The notes under the pieces: model-generated
Told to the model about the DNA's origin: nothing
What the model saw: only the letters and a program-made list of their open reading frames with translations
The model's database searches: none
Shown: piece after piece, positions 31,900 through 41,534 of the stretch
Layout: the number at the start of each line of letters is the position of its first letter
How positions within the stretch are numbered: position 1 is the stretch's first letter
Made by a program: the position numbers and the translations under genes
NCBI GenBank assembly: GCA_949130485.1
Contig: OX422197.1
Location: 5,627,193-5,691,192 of the forward strand
Length of the DNA: 64,000 nt
Reading direction: 5' to 3'
DNA from: Agelas oroides
Taxonomy: Eukaryota > Porifera > Demospongiae > Agelasida > Agelasidae

Positions 31900-32110
31900 T
31901 TTGTAGACAGTCACGAATAAATGCTTTTAGGTACTCCTTTTTTGTAAATTGCCACTTTCTGTGGAATGAGCTTCCACATATTGTTGCTAATGCTTAATCC
32001 TATATATCTATGATCCTTTCAATCCTTTAAGCAAACTTCCCTGTATTAGTATATCATAATTTTCCCTTTTCTTCTTGTTTTGTTTTGCTGCCTCTTGTTG
32101 TAAATGGCCG
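31900..32110 (+). mobile_element. LINE 3' fragment (reverse transcriptase tail)
   Basis: One plus-strand frame around 31935-31990 reads FFVNCHFLWNELPHIV, matching the usual C-terminal F-x-x-R/N-x-x-x-x-WN-x-LP motif of L2/CR1-type reverse transcriptases, followed by stops and a T/G-rich tail. 5'-truncated and dead. Confidence 0.5.
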
Positions 32111-32179
32111 TTATATGTAGGGGAAATACGTATATAGGATTACCACCCCTTCCTATGGGATAAAATTATCTCAGATTCA

Positions 32180-33465
32180 GGCAGATTCCCTGACCCTCTG
32201 TCTCTGTCCCTTTCCCATGTCCCTCTTACCCTATATCTGTCCTTGCCCCCTGTCCATGTCTTTCTTTCCTTCTTTCTCTGTCCCTGTCCTTGTCCCTCTG
32301 TCCCTGTCCCCCTGTTCCTGTCCCTCTGTCCCTGTCCCTCTGTTCCTTTCCCTGTTCCCCTGTCCCTGTGTCTCTGTCCCTTTCCCTTGTCCCTCTTACC
32401 CTATCTCTGTCCCTGTCTTCCTGTCCATGTCTTTCCCTGTTTCTCTGTCCCTGTTCCTTCCCCCTGTCCCTCTTACCCTGCATGTCTCTGTCCCTGTCCC
32501 CATCTGTTCCTGCCCCTGTTCCTGTCCCTGTCTGATTGTCCAATTGTCTCAGTCCCTGTCCTTCTGTCCCTCTGTCCCTGTTCCTGCCCCTCTGTTCCTT
32601 CCCCTGTTCCTGTCTCTGTCTGATTGTCCGATTGTACCAGTCCCTGTCCTTCTGTCCCTGTCCCTCTGTCCTTGTTCCTCAGTCCCTGTCCTTGTCCCTC
32701 TGTCCCTGACCCTCTGTCTCTGTCCATTTCCCCTGTCCCTCATACCCTATCTCAGTCCCTGTGCTTGTCCCTGTCCCTTTCCCCTGTCTTCCTGTCTCTG
32801 TCCTTCTGTCCCTTTCCCTGTCACTGTCCTCCTATTCTTGATCCTGTCCCTGTCCCTCTGTCCCTGTTTCTTTTCCTTTGTCCCTGTCCCTCTGTCCCTG
32901 TCCGTGGGCCTGTCAGTGGTCCTGTCCACGTCCCTGTCCTTCTGTCCCTGTTGCTGTCCCTCTGTCCATGTCCCTGTCCCTGTTCCTCTATCCTTGTTCC
33001 CATCCCTGCAGACTATCCTTGTCCTTGTCCTTCTGTCGCTTGTGTCCCAGTCCCTGTTTATTTTCTTTTGCCTCTGTCCCTCTGTCCCTGTGCCTTTCCT
33101 TGTCCCTCTGTTCCTGTCCCTCTGCTCCAGTCCCTCTGCTCCAGTCCCTGTCCCTCTGTTCCTGTCCCTGCCCCTCTGTCCCTCTGTCCCTTTGTCCCTG
33201 ACCTTGCCCCTCTGTCCCTATCCTTGTCCATGCATGTCGTTTTTTTCTGTTCCTCTGTCCCTGTCCCCCTATCCCTGTCCCTCTGTCACTGTCTCTCTGT
33301 CCCTGCCCCTGCTTTCTTGTCCCTGTCCCTCTGTCCCTGTTCTTGTCCCTTTCCCTGTCCTTGTCTTTTTCCCTCTGTCCTTGTCTCTCTGTCTCTGTCC
33401 CTGTCATTTTGTCACTGTCCCTCTGTCTCTGTTTTAGGGATAGGAACAGAGAGACAGGGACAGGG
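32180..33465. repeat. CCTGTC-type minisatellite (1.3 kb) with an inverted cap
   Basis: Hexamer-based array of TGTCCC/TGTCCT/CTGTCC with CTCTGTCCCTGTCC super-units. Long frames on both strands (up to about 406 codons of S/P/V/C/L) follow from the repeat. At the right end CTGTCCCTCTGTCTCTG is followed after 12 bases by the inverse CAGAGAGACAGGGACAGGG (to about 33465), so the array finishes in a hairpin. Confidence 0.93.
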
Positions 33466-33496
33466 ATAAATGATTCAAGTTTGACCAGATATGGTT

Positions 33497-33609
33497 GAAA
33501 TGTTACATGCATTTCTAATTTGACCAGTTTCAACATTTGAACCGTAATTTGTCAAGCTTAAATCATTTCCATTAAAACTGGTCTAATTGAAGAATGCATG
33601 TAACAATTC
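33497..33609. repeat. 113-bp hairpin element
   Basis: Left arm GAAATGTTACATGCATTTCT + AATTTGACCAGTTT (33497-33530) and inverted right arm AAACTGGTCTAATTG + AAGAATGCATGTAACAATTC (33574-33609). Further diverged copies of the AACTGGTCTAA motif follow to about 33860. No coding capacity. Confidence 0.65.
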
Positions 33610-35569
33610 TACCAAAATTCGTCTAATTGGAAAATCCATGAAGCATTTATACCAACTTGAACTGGTCTAACCAATTCTGATCTGATTTATTCAGGACCAT
33701 ATATATCAACCAAATGTAGTCTGAAAGGTTAAATTCAGCAGCCTATAAGGAATAAAGTTGACTGAATCAATCTAATTTGATCTTAAAAGTCCAAATTCAG
33801 TAACTATAGCTAACTAGACCAAGTCAATCAAATTTGGCACTAGAAGTCATTTAGACCATTGAAAAAGGGTATGGTCAAATAGACCAACAAATGGTCTAGT
33901 ACTAGTGACATACCTGAAACTCACTACACATTCAGTCTCAGTTTTGATGACCGACCTTCCACTCTGTCAAAAGCTAGAATCAGGCACTAAATAAAAGAAC
34001 AGTGATTTGATGGTCAGGTTCAAAGTTTTGCTCGAGGCTCCGAAGAGTATAAGATACGCTATGATGCTCTTTGTACTGTTTTTCACTCGTGGATATGGTT
34101 GAGGATTAAGAGAATGGTGACCTAGAGATTCTTTGACTCCATAACTATACTTGGCAGATATATAATTATGTATATATACATATGTACACATTCCAAAAAA
34201 AAGTACATGGTTTACACAGACCAGGATATGTAGTAAGTATTATTTACTTATGACACCTCAAACTTAATGAGTGTCTTAGCACACATTCTTGGCTGCATAC
34301 AGGTTTTGCCTACACGTTAGGACAAGTTGCCTGAAAACCTTGCTCCAAGACTTTTGCCACCTTCAGTAGCTCTTGTGACATCTGGTGATGTACACATGGT
34401 GGGCATTGTCTGACAAAATGTCAAAGTCATTTCTTGTAATGTCAATCCAAGGGCTGGAAGCTGAAGCACTCACAAGGCAGTATCACTACACTTTGGAATT
34501 ATTATTGTTGGACACCACCCCCATGTTGTATCTACCTTATGCTAGCTGATGTCACTGCATGTGCTGTGATCAAATATCAGTAGTTAAAGCCTGAGAATGA
34601 GGCTAGCAATACTACAGGAGTTTCGTTATAGCAGCTTTCCCCCTCACCATGCTATTGCCCAAGACAAGGAGAGGTCAAAGCTGATTTAATGATTTGACAT
34701 ATCGGATAGGTAGAGCTTTGTGAAGTGGAATATAGCTGAGTGTAGCATCCTCTTTCAATGCCTAGAATTCAAATGGAATTTTTTATATGTATGCATGTCC
34801 ACAGTATCAGTCCTACCTCCACTTAGGTTTTGTTATCTTCAGTGGACATCTGGATGTGATACGGAAATGGGCAAGTGGAAAATGTTGAAGTGCAGAAACT
34901 GAGATACAGAAACGGAAGTACAGAACTGAGAAGAGCCGCCTATATGTAGGTTAGTAACCTAGGCCAAGGGTTCTGTGCGATTTAGACTCCTGAGCGCAGC
35001 AAGGGAGTCTAAGTGTGTAGAGTGTACATGCAATAGCAAGTCATACAGTGTACATGCAATAGCAAGTTAGCTTCACTTCACTCCACATGCAATAGGTATG
35101 CTTATTATAAGGAGCTGGATTGTGCACCTCACTCCAATTCCCTGCTCCACTTTTGCCCTAATCTAGCTAGGCTTCCATACTAGGTGATTTGTCCACTCAA
35201 AGATCCTTGTTATATATATACCTATGCCCTACTGTATAACACCTTGTGTGATGATGTTCTATAAACTAGTCACAATAGCTACAGAAACCAAAAACATGTA
35301 ATCCTGTGTAAGTTCAGATATGGTAGCTATGATTGTCTTAAATGACAGTCTTGAGGTTATAAAAGTCACTTGAGACATGTGTATATGGGTTAGCTACATA
35401 CAGCATGGATGAATCTGTGACACTTTCGAGATCAGTATCAGCAGTCAGCTATAACACGCAGTGATTACAATTTAGTGCAATCACTGCATGCTATAAAACT
35501 GTTTTAACTTGTTTCACAGTAAATATAGCACTCAATATTTTTCTGGAATTCAAACAAATTTGCCACTGA
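33610..35569. other. AT-rich intergenic DNA, no gene supported
   Basis: I see no exon-like or family-matching frame. Short frames are under 75 codons and motif-free. A direct repeat of about 25 bp (GTGTACATGCAATAGCAAGT) occurs at about 35020-35065. Confidence 0.4.
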
Positions 35570-35940
35570 TTAATTAGACCATCGTTGTTTGAAAGGGGTT
35601 TTTGTAAAATAGACCAAAAATAGCCTTGTAACATAGCTTGTGGATGATACAAAGATAGCAGTGTTCCAGCTTCTAACTACAAAATTATGTCACACATCAG
35701 CACTCAAGCAGCTGTAGCTATTTTTTAGCACTCACACTGCTGGGTGGTGTTGAAAGTTGCTCATCAACCTTCTGATTATCAAACTATACCTTTGTGCTAA
35801 CTGTACTGGTGCATCACGTCATTTGCTATACAAGCTGCTTGTACCACTTGGATATTGCCAGTTCAAACTCAAAGAGATTGCAGTTCTGTGTCAATTGAAT
35901 GTAGAACATTTCGTGTGATTTCTTGGAAGCTATGTTCATT
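35570..35940. repeat. diverged partial copy of the 4.5-kb unit flank
   Basis: The order GACCATCGTTG, TTTTTGTAAAATAGACCAAAAA, CTTGTAACATAGCTTGT, CAGCACTCAAGCAGCTGTAG, GTGCATCACGTCATT and TTCGTGTGATTTC matches 40785-41245 inside unit 1 with clear divergence. It is the remnant of an older unit left of the array, now separated from unit 1 by minisatellites. Confidence 0.7.
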
Positions 35941-36283
35941 GTTTGTATTGATTTCAGAGGTCACTGCAGTATCGATCGGTACATATGGAACCAGAGTGTC
36001 CTTTGTGTTGTTCCCTGGCTCCTCCAGACCCAGCTTTTGTCAACTGAGTGGGGCCTTGGGAATGAGGCTATAAACATCATTCAGGAAGAAAAGTTATCAC
36101 ACAAAAAAATACCATGCCAGCAATTTGGTCTGTACATGCACATATTTGTCAGCCTGCCTACACTAGACTAGCTAGAACATTGCTCCACCTCTCATATCAA
36201 CTCTGTTGTTGATACGTGGACTACTTCTAGTACCTGTGGACTCACATGGCTTCATAGCTATGCATATCTCTGTGAGTTTGTTT

Positions 36284-36400
36284 CTATAGGGCAAGGGATA
36301 CAAAGAACAGGATGACCTGGTGGTACTTGATGGCATCAGTCAGCCGCAGTATGGCCACTGCCACCATCAGTATCCCAACCACAATGGTGATGTACGGCAT
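36284..36400 (-). CDS. possible terminal exon of a small membrane protein
   Basis: The minus-strand frame MPYITIVVGILMVAVAIL followed by RLTDAIKYHQVILFFVSLAL and a stop is strongly hydrophobic and has the look of real coding sequence (one or two membrane helices with a charged linker). A possible acceptor (GGCTAG|C) lies just upstream, inside the minisatellite that would be its intron. I do not recognise the family, and no other exons are seen. Confidence 0.3.
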   Translation of the reverse strand: MPYITIVVGILMVAVAILRLTDAIKYHQVILFFVSLAL

Positions 36401-36868
36401 AGCGCTAGCCCATAAGACATCATAAGACGCCATGAGACAACATGAGACGCCATTAGACACCATAAGATGCTATGAGACATCATAAGACACCTTGAGACAC
36501 CATAAGACGCTATGAGACACCATAAGACACCATAAGACATCATTACACACCATAAGACATCATAAGACACCATGAGACACAAAGAAACATCATAATGCAC
36601 TGTTTGTCTAATGTTGTCTCATGGTGACTTATGATGTCTTATGCTGTCTCATATCAACTGTCTCATGGTGACTTATGATGACTTATGCTGTCTCATATCA
36701 ACTGTCTCATGGTGACTTATGATGACTTATGCTGTCTCATATCAACTGTCTCAGGGTGACTTATGGTGTCTTATGCTGTCTCATATCAACTGTCTCATGG
36801 TGACTTATGATGTCTTATGCTGTCTCATATCAACTGTCTCAGGGTGACTTATGATGTCTCATGGTGTG
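36401..36868. repeat. mirrored minisatellite (ATAAGACACC array then 44-bp GTCTCATGGTGACTTATG array)
   Basis: 36401-36600 is a decamer array of CATAAGACAC/CATGAGACAC. From about 36605 it switches to the complementary sense, as roughly six units of 44 bp (CTGTCTCATGGTGACTTATG, then ATGACTTATGCTGTCTCATA, then TCAA). The two halves are inverse-complementary, so the junction near 36600 is the centre of a large imperfect palindrome. The 44-bp type recurs at 59197-59486. Confidence 0.85.
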
Positions 36869-37059
36869 ACTGCAATTCACTGTAATTTTGACATATCAAC
36901 AATTCATTCTTCAAAATTCCAAACAAAATTCAAACAATGAGTTTACTAATGCAAATAGTAATGCCCTATAGCTAACATGTTGCAGTTTACTTGGTACAAT
37001 AATCCTAAGTGCTAAACAAAATTCAAAATCTATTAATGCACAAATATTATTCCAGTCCA

Positions 37060-40000
37060 TAACATCAGCCAACAAGTAGCAGTTTACAGTGGGGAGGATG
37101 GGACACATCTTGTGGTAGTGATGGTCACAAGCCTCTGTCATTCCCTCGGCTTTGTGTAGTGACAGTTTCCCATAAAGGAAACAGTCAAACTCTGCACTGT
37201 AATCATTCTCACTGTGATAAGAGGAGAGCAGTAGGGATGGAGAAGAGGGAGGGAAAAAAGAAGGTGAAAGTCTGATGCTGAGAACACCACTAATTGTGAT
37301 GCACAGAGTAAACACTCTTTCCTAAAGCACATCTTAGCATACCATGTGATAAGGTGCAGTGGACTTACTTTGGCATTCCATGGAGGCGCATTTGGCAGAC
37401 GAGCATTACCACCATTACACAGTCTCCATGCATCATGCCTTGGGCTAAATGGTTGTACATCATCTGAAGGATGGTGAGGGAGAAGAGGGGAAGGGAGAGG
37501 AGAAGATAGGAAAGAAAGGAAAGTCACAATACTATCAACTTTATTGTTTGGTTACATATGCTAGCACTGCACGTACACACTCGCCATACCACACCACACA
37601 CACCCTCTCCATACAAACCTGGTAGGTGATAATGGACAGCTTCTCAACCATTTCCTTCAGGTTGGTATTCCCACTCAGAACCACCTGGAATACACCAACG
37701 AAGAACCGCATGGAACTCTGGTATAGGAAGTACACCTGTGAGAGAGAAACCCTTGTATTATGAGAGCTGTTTGGGGACATCATATGGGACATATAAGCAG
37801 GCTAGGAAACCAATTGCTCATGAAACTCCAAGACAATCTGCCATACTTCAACACTAAAAGCCACTTTGTAAACAAGTTTTAAGTTTGTGAGCATCTTGGG
37901 GTGTAATTGACTTGTAAACAACACTGAGACAAAGCACACCAACCTTGGCCTCCACTGTGGTGAGGTCTTCCTTCATGGCGTTTGCCTCAGTAATGAGGAT
38001 GGCATATTCCTCCTTGTATTTGGCAATACTGTTCTCCAGTTCATGGATAATGCCATCTATCTCATCTGCCTTGATGTAAGATGTCGCTTCTTGTGCCTCT
38101 ATGTCTTGTCGCAGTGGGTCCACACATTTTAGCATGTCTGCATAGTCAGTTGAGAAGTTGATGAGTTTAGGAATGACATTCTCTTGGATAAGAACACAGT
38201 TGATGGATGTCCACTCTGTAGCAGGCTCCCCAGTCAGTGGGTAGATACTCTCCATGCTCATTTTCATAAGTCGTGGAGACTGAGGGAGGAACTGAACCTT
38301 AACCAGGTGCTGGTTCTTCATTGTCTTGACAGCTGTACACAAAACAAGGTGGAGCTAATCACCAAAACCTTCTGTCAATCGCCTGAGCAGTAGAAGTCCG
38401 TAAAGTTTATTGTGGAAGAATAGGCAACTTTGTGTACTCAGCAGACATGGCCAGCTATTTATAACTGCAGCAATTGACAAACTGCACATGTGGTTTCGCT
38501 CAAGTAATCACCAAATGCTTTCATCAATCCCTCAAAAGAGGAGTTTACAAGCCGTATAAGTCCGTAAAACTTCATTTCTGCAAACAGGGCAGGCTACTTT
38601 TTGTGCACGAGTAAGCAACTCCGTGTGCTCGTCAGCCATGGTTAGCTATTTTCACATGATTACAATGCCATGGTTGACAAAGTGCTCATTCAGCCTTTGC
38701 AGCAGGCTATTTTTCACGCAAGAATAAGGAACTCCGCGTGCTCATCAGCCATGGCTAGTTATTTGACATGATTGTATTGCTGCAGTCTGCCGTATTAGTC
38801 CGTAAAAGTTCGTTACTACACTTGCAGCAGGCTACTTTTCACACAACAGTAAGTAACTCCGCGTGCTCTGCAGCCATGGTTAGCTGCGGTTGACAAAATG
38901 TACATGGGGCCCCTTGTAGAGTGATTTGTAAAGCAGTCATGTAGAAAGGCAACATATGCGTGTAACATACGTGCTTTTTGGTGAAATAAACTTTACATAG
39001 ATCTTTTCAGCACACTCTCCAGTAACATTAAATTAGCTCAGTAAATCTATTTCTGTACAGGAGCATTTCATCAAATCATTCCCCCTTCTCCTCAGCATTC
39101 ACTCTCTCCTCAGCATTCACCTCTCTCGACATCATTCACCTCTCTCCTCACCATTTTCCTCTCTCCTCATCATTTGCCTTTCTCCTCACCATTAACACAC
39201 CTCTCTTCACCCCTTGCTTGAACTTCTAGGGTGTTCTTCCGCTCATGTTCTTTCTTCTTGGTGGAGAGGGAGACCTGGAGCTCCTCCAATTAGTCCACCA
39301 TCTCTCTGATGTTATGTAGGCCCACCATGCGTAAACCAACTACACTGAACTTTGATCTTGAACTCTTTGGATCTGCACCCATTCTGCACATCTGAAAACT
39401 GCTTTTCAGTACAGACTACAACTCAAAGAAGATTGGTCAAAATGTCACTTGTACATGTGGTTTCGTTCTGTAATCTGGTTGGTACCGCCACATCCACACA
39501 GTGTGGTTTTATTAAAGGTTCATGCTTTTAGTTTAGTTAGTTGTTTGATTTGGAAAATTATAGTTTCCTGCTTTTACAATTATTTTGGTTAGTTTTAGTG
39601 TTAGGTACTTAAACTCCAAATTCCCTTACTAGAAGGTATTTAGTTATAGCATTAAGCTTTATGTTGAGTAGTTTTCTGTTTTGTACAGTTATGGTTTCTT
39701 CTTGGGTGTCTTAGTTTAGTTTAGTTATAGTTTCCAGTTTTGCCCAAACATGTTAGTTGGTTATAGTTCAACTAAAGCCATACTATGTAAAAGTTATTTA
39801 CTTATAGTTATAGTTAAATAAGACAACACTGGTGACGGAAGTCAGCAGCTTTTCCCACAAATATTACTAGGCTCTCTCCTCCCAGGATTTTAAGGAAACA
39901 GCCTGGGAACAAGGCTAGTACGTGTGTACGTGGAAGTCTGTATAGACACACATGGTGCTTACTGATGATTCATGTTCCCACTCACATAGTGCATGATGAA

Positions 40001-40442
40001 GTGTGGGTAGTAACGTGGGGTAACAGCCACGGTGGAGTCACCCTGCTTGGCCAGGCAGATGCGCATGGTGCAAGGTGTGATATGGATGTGTTAATGGTTA
40101 CTTGACTGTGAGTGGGCTGCTGAGGAAGTGCTGAATACACCAGAGGTAAATAGTTAGCAAAAACATACTGTTGAGAGTGAGAGAGTGGTGGCAAAGGGGA
40201 AGGGGGAGGGGGCGGGGAATGAGGGAAAGGAGGGGAAGGAGAGGAAGGAGGAAACACAAGAGAAGGAAGGAAGGAGGTGAACAAAATAATAACAGAAACA
40301 AACTACATATGCATCTAATATACAAGTATACTGTACTAAACAAATCACATCTGATTTCTCAAGGTCTACTTTGTTGGTGAACTCGTACCCCACTTGGTAG
40401 AGGGCGCCAGTGGCCTAGACTCCAAACCAGTTCAGCACACAC
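37060..40442 (-). pseudogene. DYNC1H1: cytoplasmic dynein heavy chain 1 mosaic pseudogene, unit 1
   Basis: Minus-strand pieces in transcript order. 40350-40442: CVLNWFG, stop, ATGALYQVGYEFTNKVDLEK (AAA4 end). 39986-40167: YVFANYLPLVYSALPQQPTH ... LAKQGDSTVAVTPRYY in shifting frames. About 39190-39365: VGLR-x-VGLHNIREMVD, stop, LEELQ (coiled coil 1). 37944-38332: AVKTMKNQHLVKV ... LIQENVIP-x-LINFS joined directly to YADMLKCVDPLRQD ... IAKYKEEYAILITEANAM (coiled coil 2). 37619-37735: VYFLYQSSMRFF ... LSIITYQ. 37369-37463: MMYNHLAQGMMHGDCV. About 37060-37211: NDYSAEFDCFLYGK. AG and GT splice borders are still visible. Missing are about 45 residues of the microtubule-binding domain and all of AAA5. 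Dynein is the minus-end microtubule motor; this copy cannot make one. Confidence 0.9.
38390..38900. repeat. intronic subrepeats of about 110-165 bp within the dynein unit (unit 1 instance)
   Basis: Three to four imperfect direct repeats share AGTCCGTAAA, GCAGGCTACTTTT, AAGTAACTCCGCGTGCTC and CAGCCATGGTTAGCT. They lie in the intron between the coiled coil 1 and microtubule-binding-domain exons. Unit 4 (near 52120) has lost one repeat of about 112 bp between two CGTCAGCCATGG sites, and unit 5 (near 56575) another between two CTCCGCGTGCTC sites. Confidence 0.8.
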
Positions 40443-41534
40443 CTGCAGGGAACAAGGACATGTGTATGTACATGACCAGGGAAGTTCGGCAGGGCTGAAT
40501 AATAACTACAATCCAATTTATATTGGTAAAGGTTTATGCAGATCCCCCCAAGATCAAAATGTTGCATGCTGTGTGCATTGCAAAGTCAATCATAGTTTGC
40601 ACTACTCGAAAACCAACTACCTCAGTAGTCTAGAGATGAGTACTAGCTCCCGTTGAGCACCTATTGAAACTCACATCATGAAAAGTTTGTAAGACAAGAT
40701 ACATGGACAGGAGTTCATTACGCTACTAGCTTCCAACTTCCTCGTTGATTGAATCATGGCCAAAATCTAGCATTGATGATTTACACCATCATTTGTGGAA
40801 AATGGGTTTTGTAAAACAAGCCAAAAATGGTCTTGTGACATAACTTGTTGGTTATATAAAGACACCAATGTTCCAAGTCTTTTCTCAGTGACAAGTTAGT
40901 CTTCTTGCTCACCTACCGAATAAAGCTTGTAGGTCTGCCACACCTCAGCACTCCAGCAGCTGTAGGACATGGACAATACTTATTCTCTAGTGTAATATAA
41001 TTTACTGATGAGGGATAACTCACCCTTGCTACCTATTGAAAAGCCTAGGTGTTGTTGAAATCTGTTCTAGAACCTTCCCATTTTAAAACTCTAACAGTGT
41101 GTCAACAGTAATGCACATCATGTTATGCTTATGCTTACAATACAAGGTGTTTGTACCACTCTGATATGGCATGTTTGTACTAGAGCAGATTACAGTTAAG
41201 GCTGAATCGAAAGTAGAATATTCCGTGTGATTTCAAGGAAATACAGTATATGGACACGATCGCAAAGTGCTGTGTAGTTTCTCAATACTTAGCGAAATCG
41301 AGATTGTGTCATTTGCATTGAAGATGTACCAACTTGAAATCATCCTTGTCATGCACACAGTACTGTAATTCACTGTAAATTTGACATATCAACAATTCAT
41401 TCTTCAAAAATCCAAACAAAATTCAAACAATGAGTTTACTAATGCAAATAGTAATGTCCCATGGCTAACAGGTTGCAGTTTACTTGGTACAATAATCATA
41501 AATGTTAAACAAAATTCAAAATCTACTAATGCAC

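Noticed and set aside
32217-33536. Frames of up to 406 codons (P/C/S/V/L or the G/T/D/R/Q complement) in the CCTGTC array
   Set aside because: Hexamer repeat stays open by composition; several overlapping frames on both strands are equally open.
36367-36600. MHYDVSLCLMVSYDVLWC-type frame
   Set aside because: Translation of the decamer minisatellite.
37138-37527. Minus-strand frame MTFLSFLSSPLPSPLL ... ARLPNAPPWNAK in each unit
   Set aside because: This is the wrong frame through an intron and the MMYNHLAQGMMHGDCV exon; the dynein-matching frame is different.
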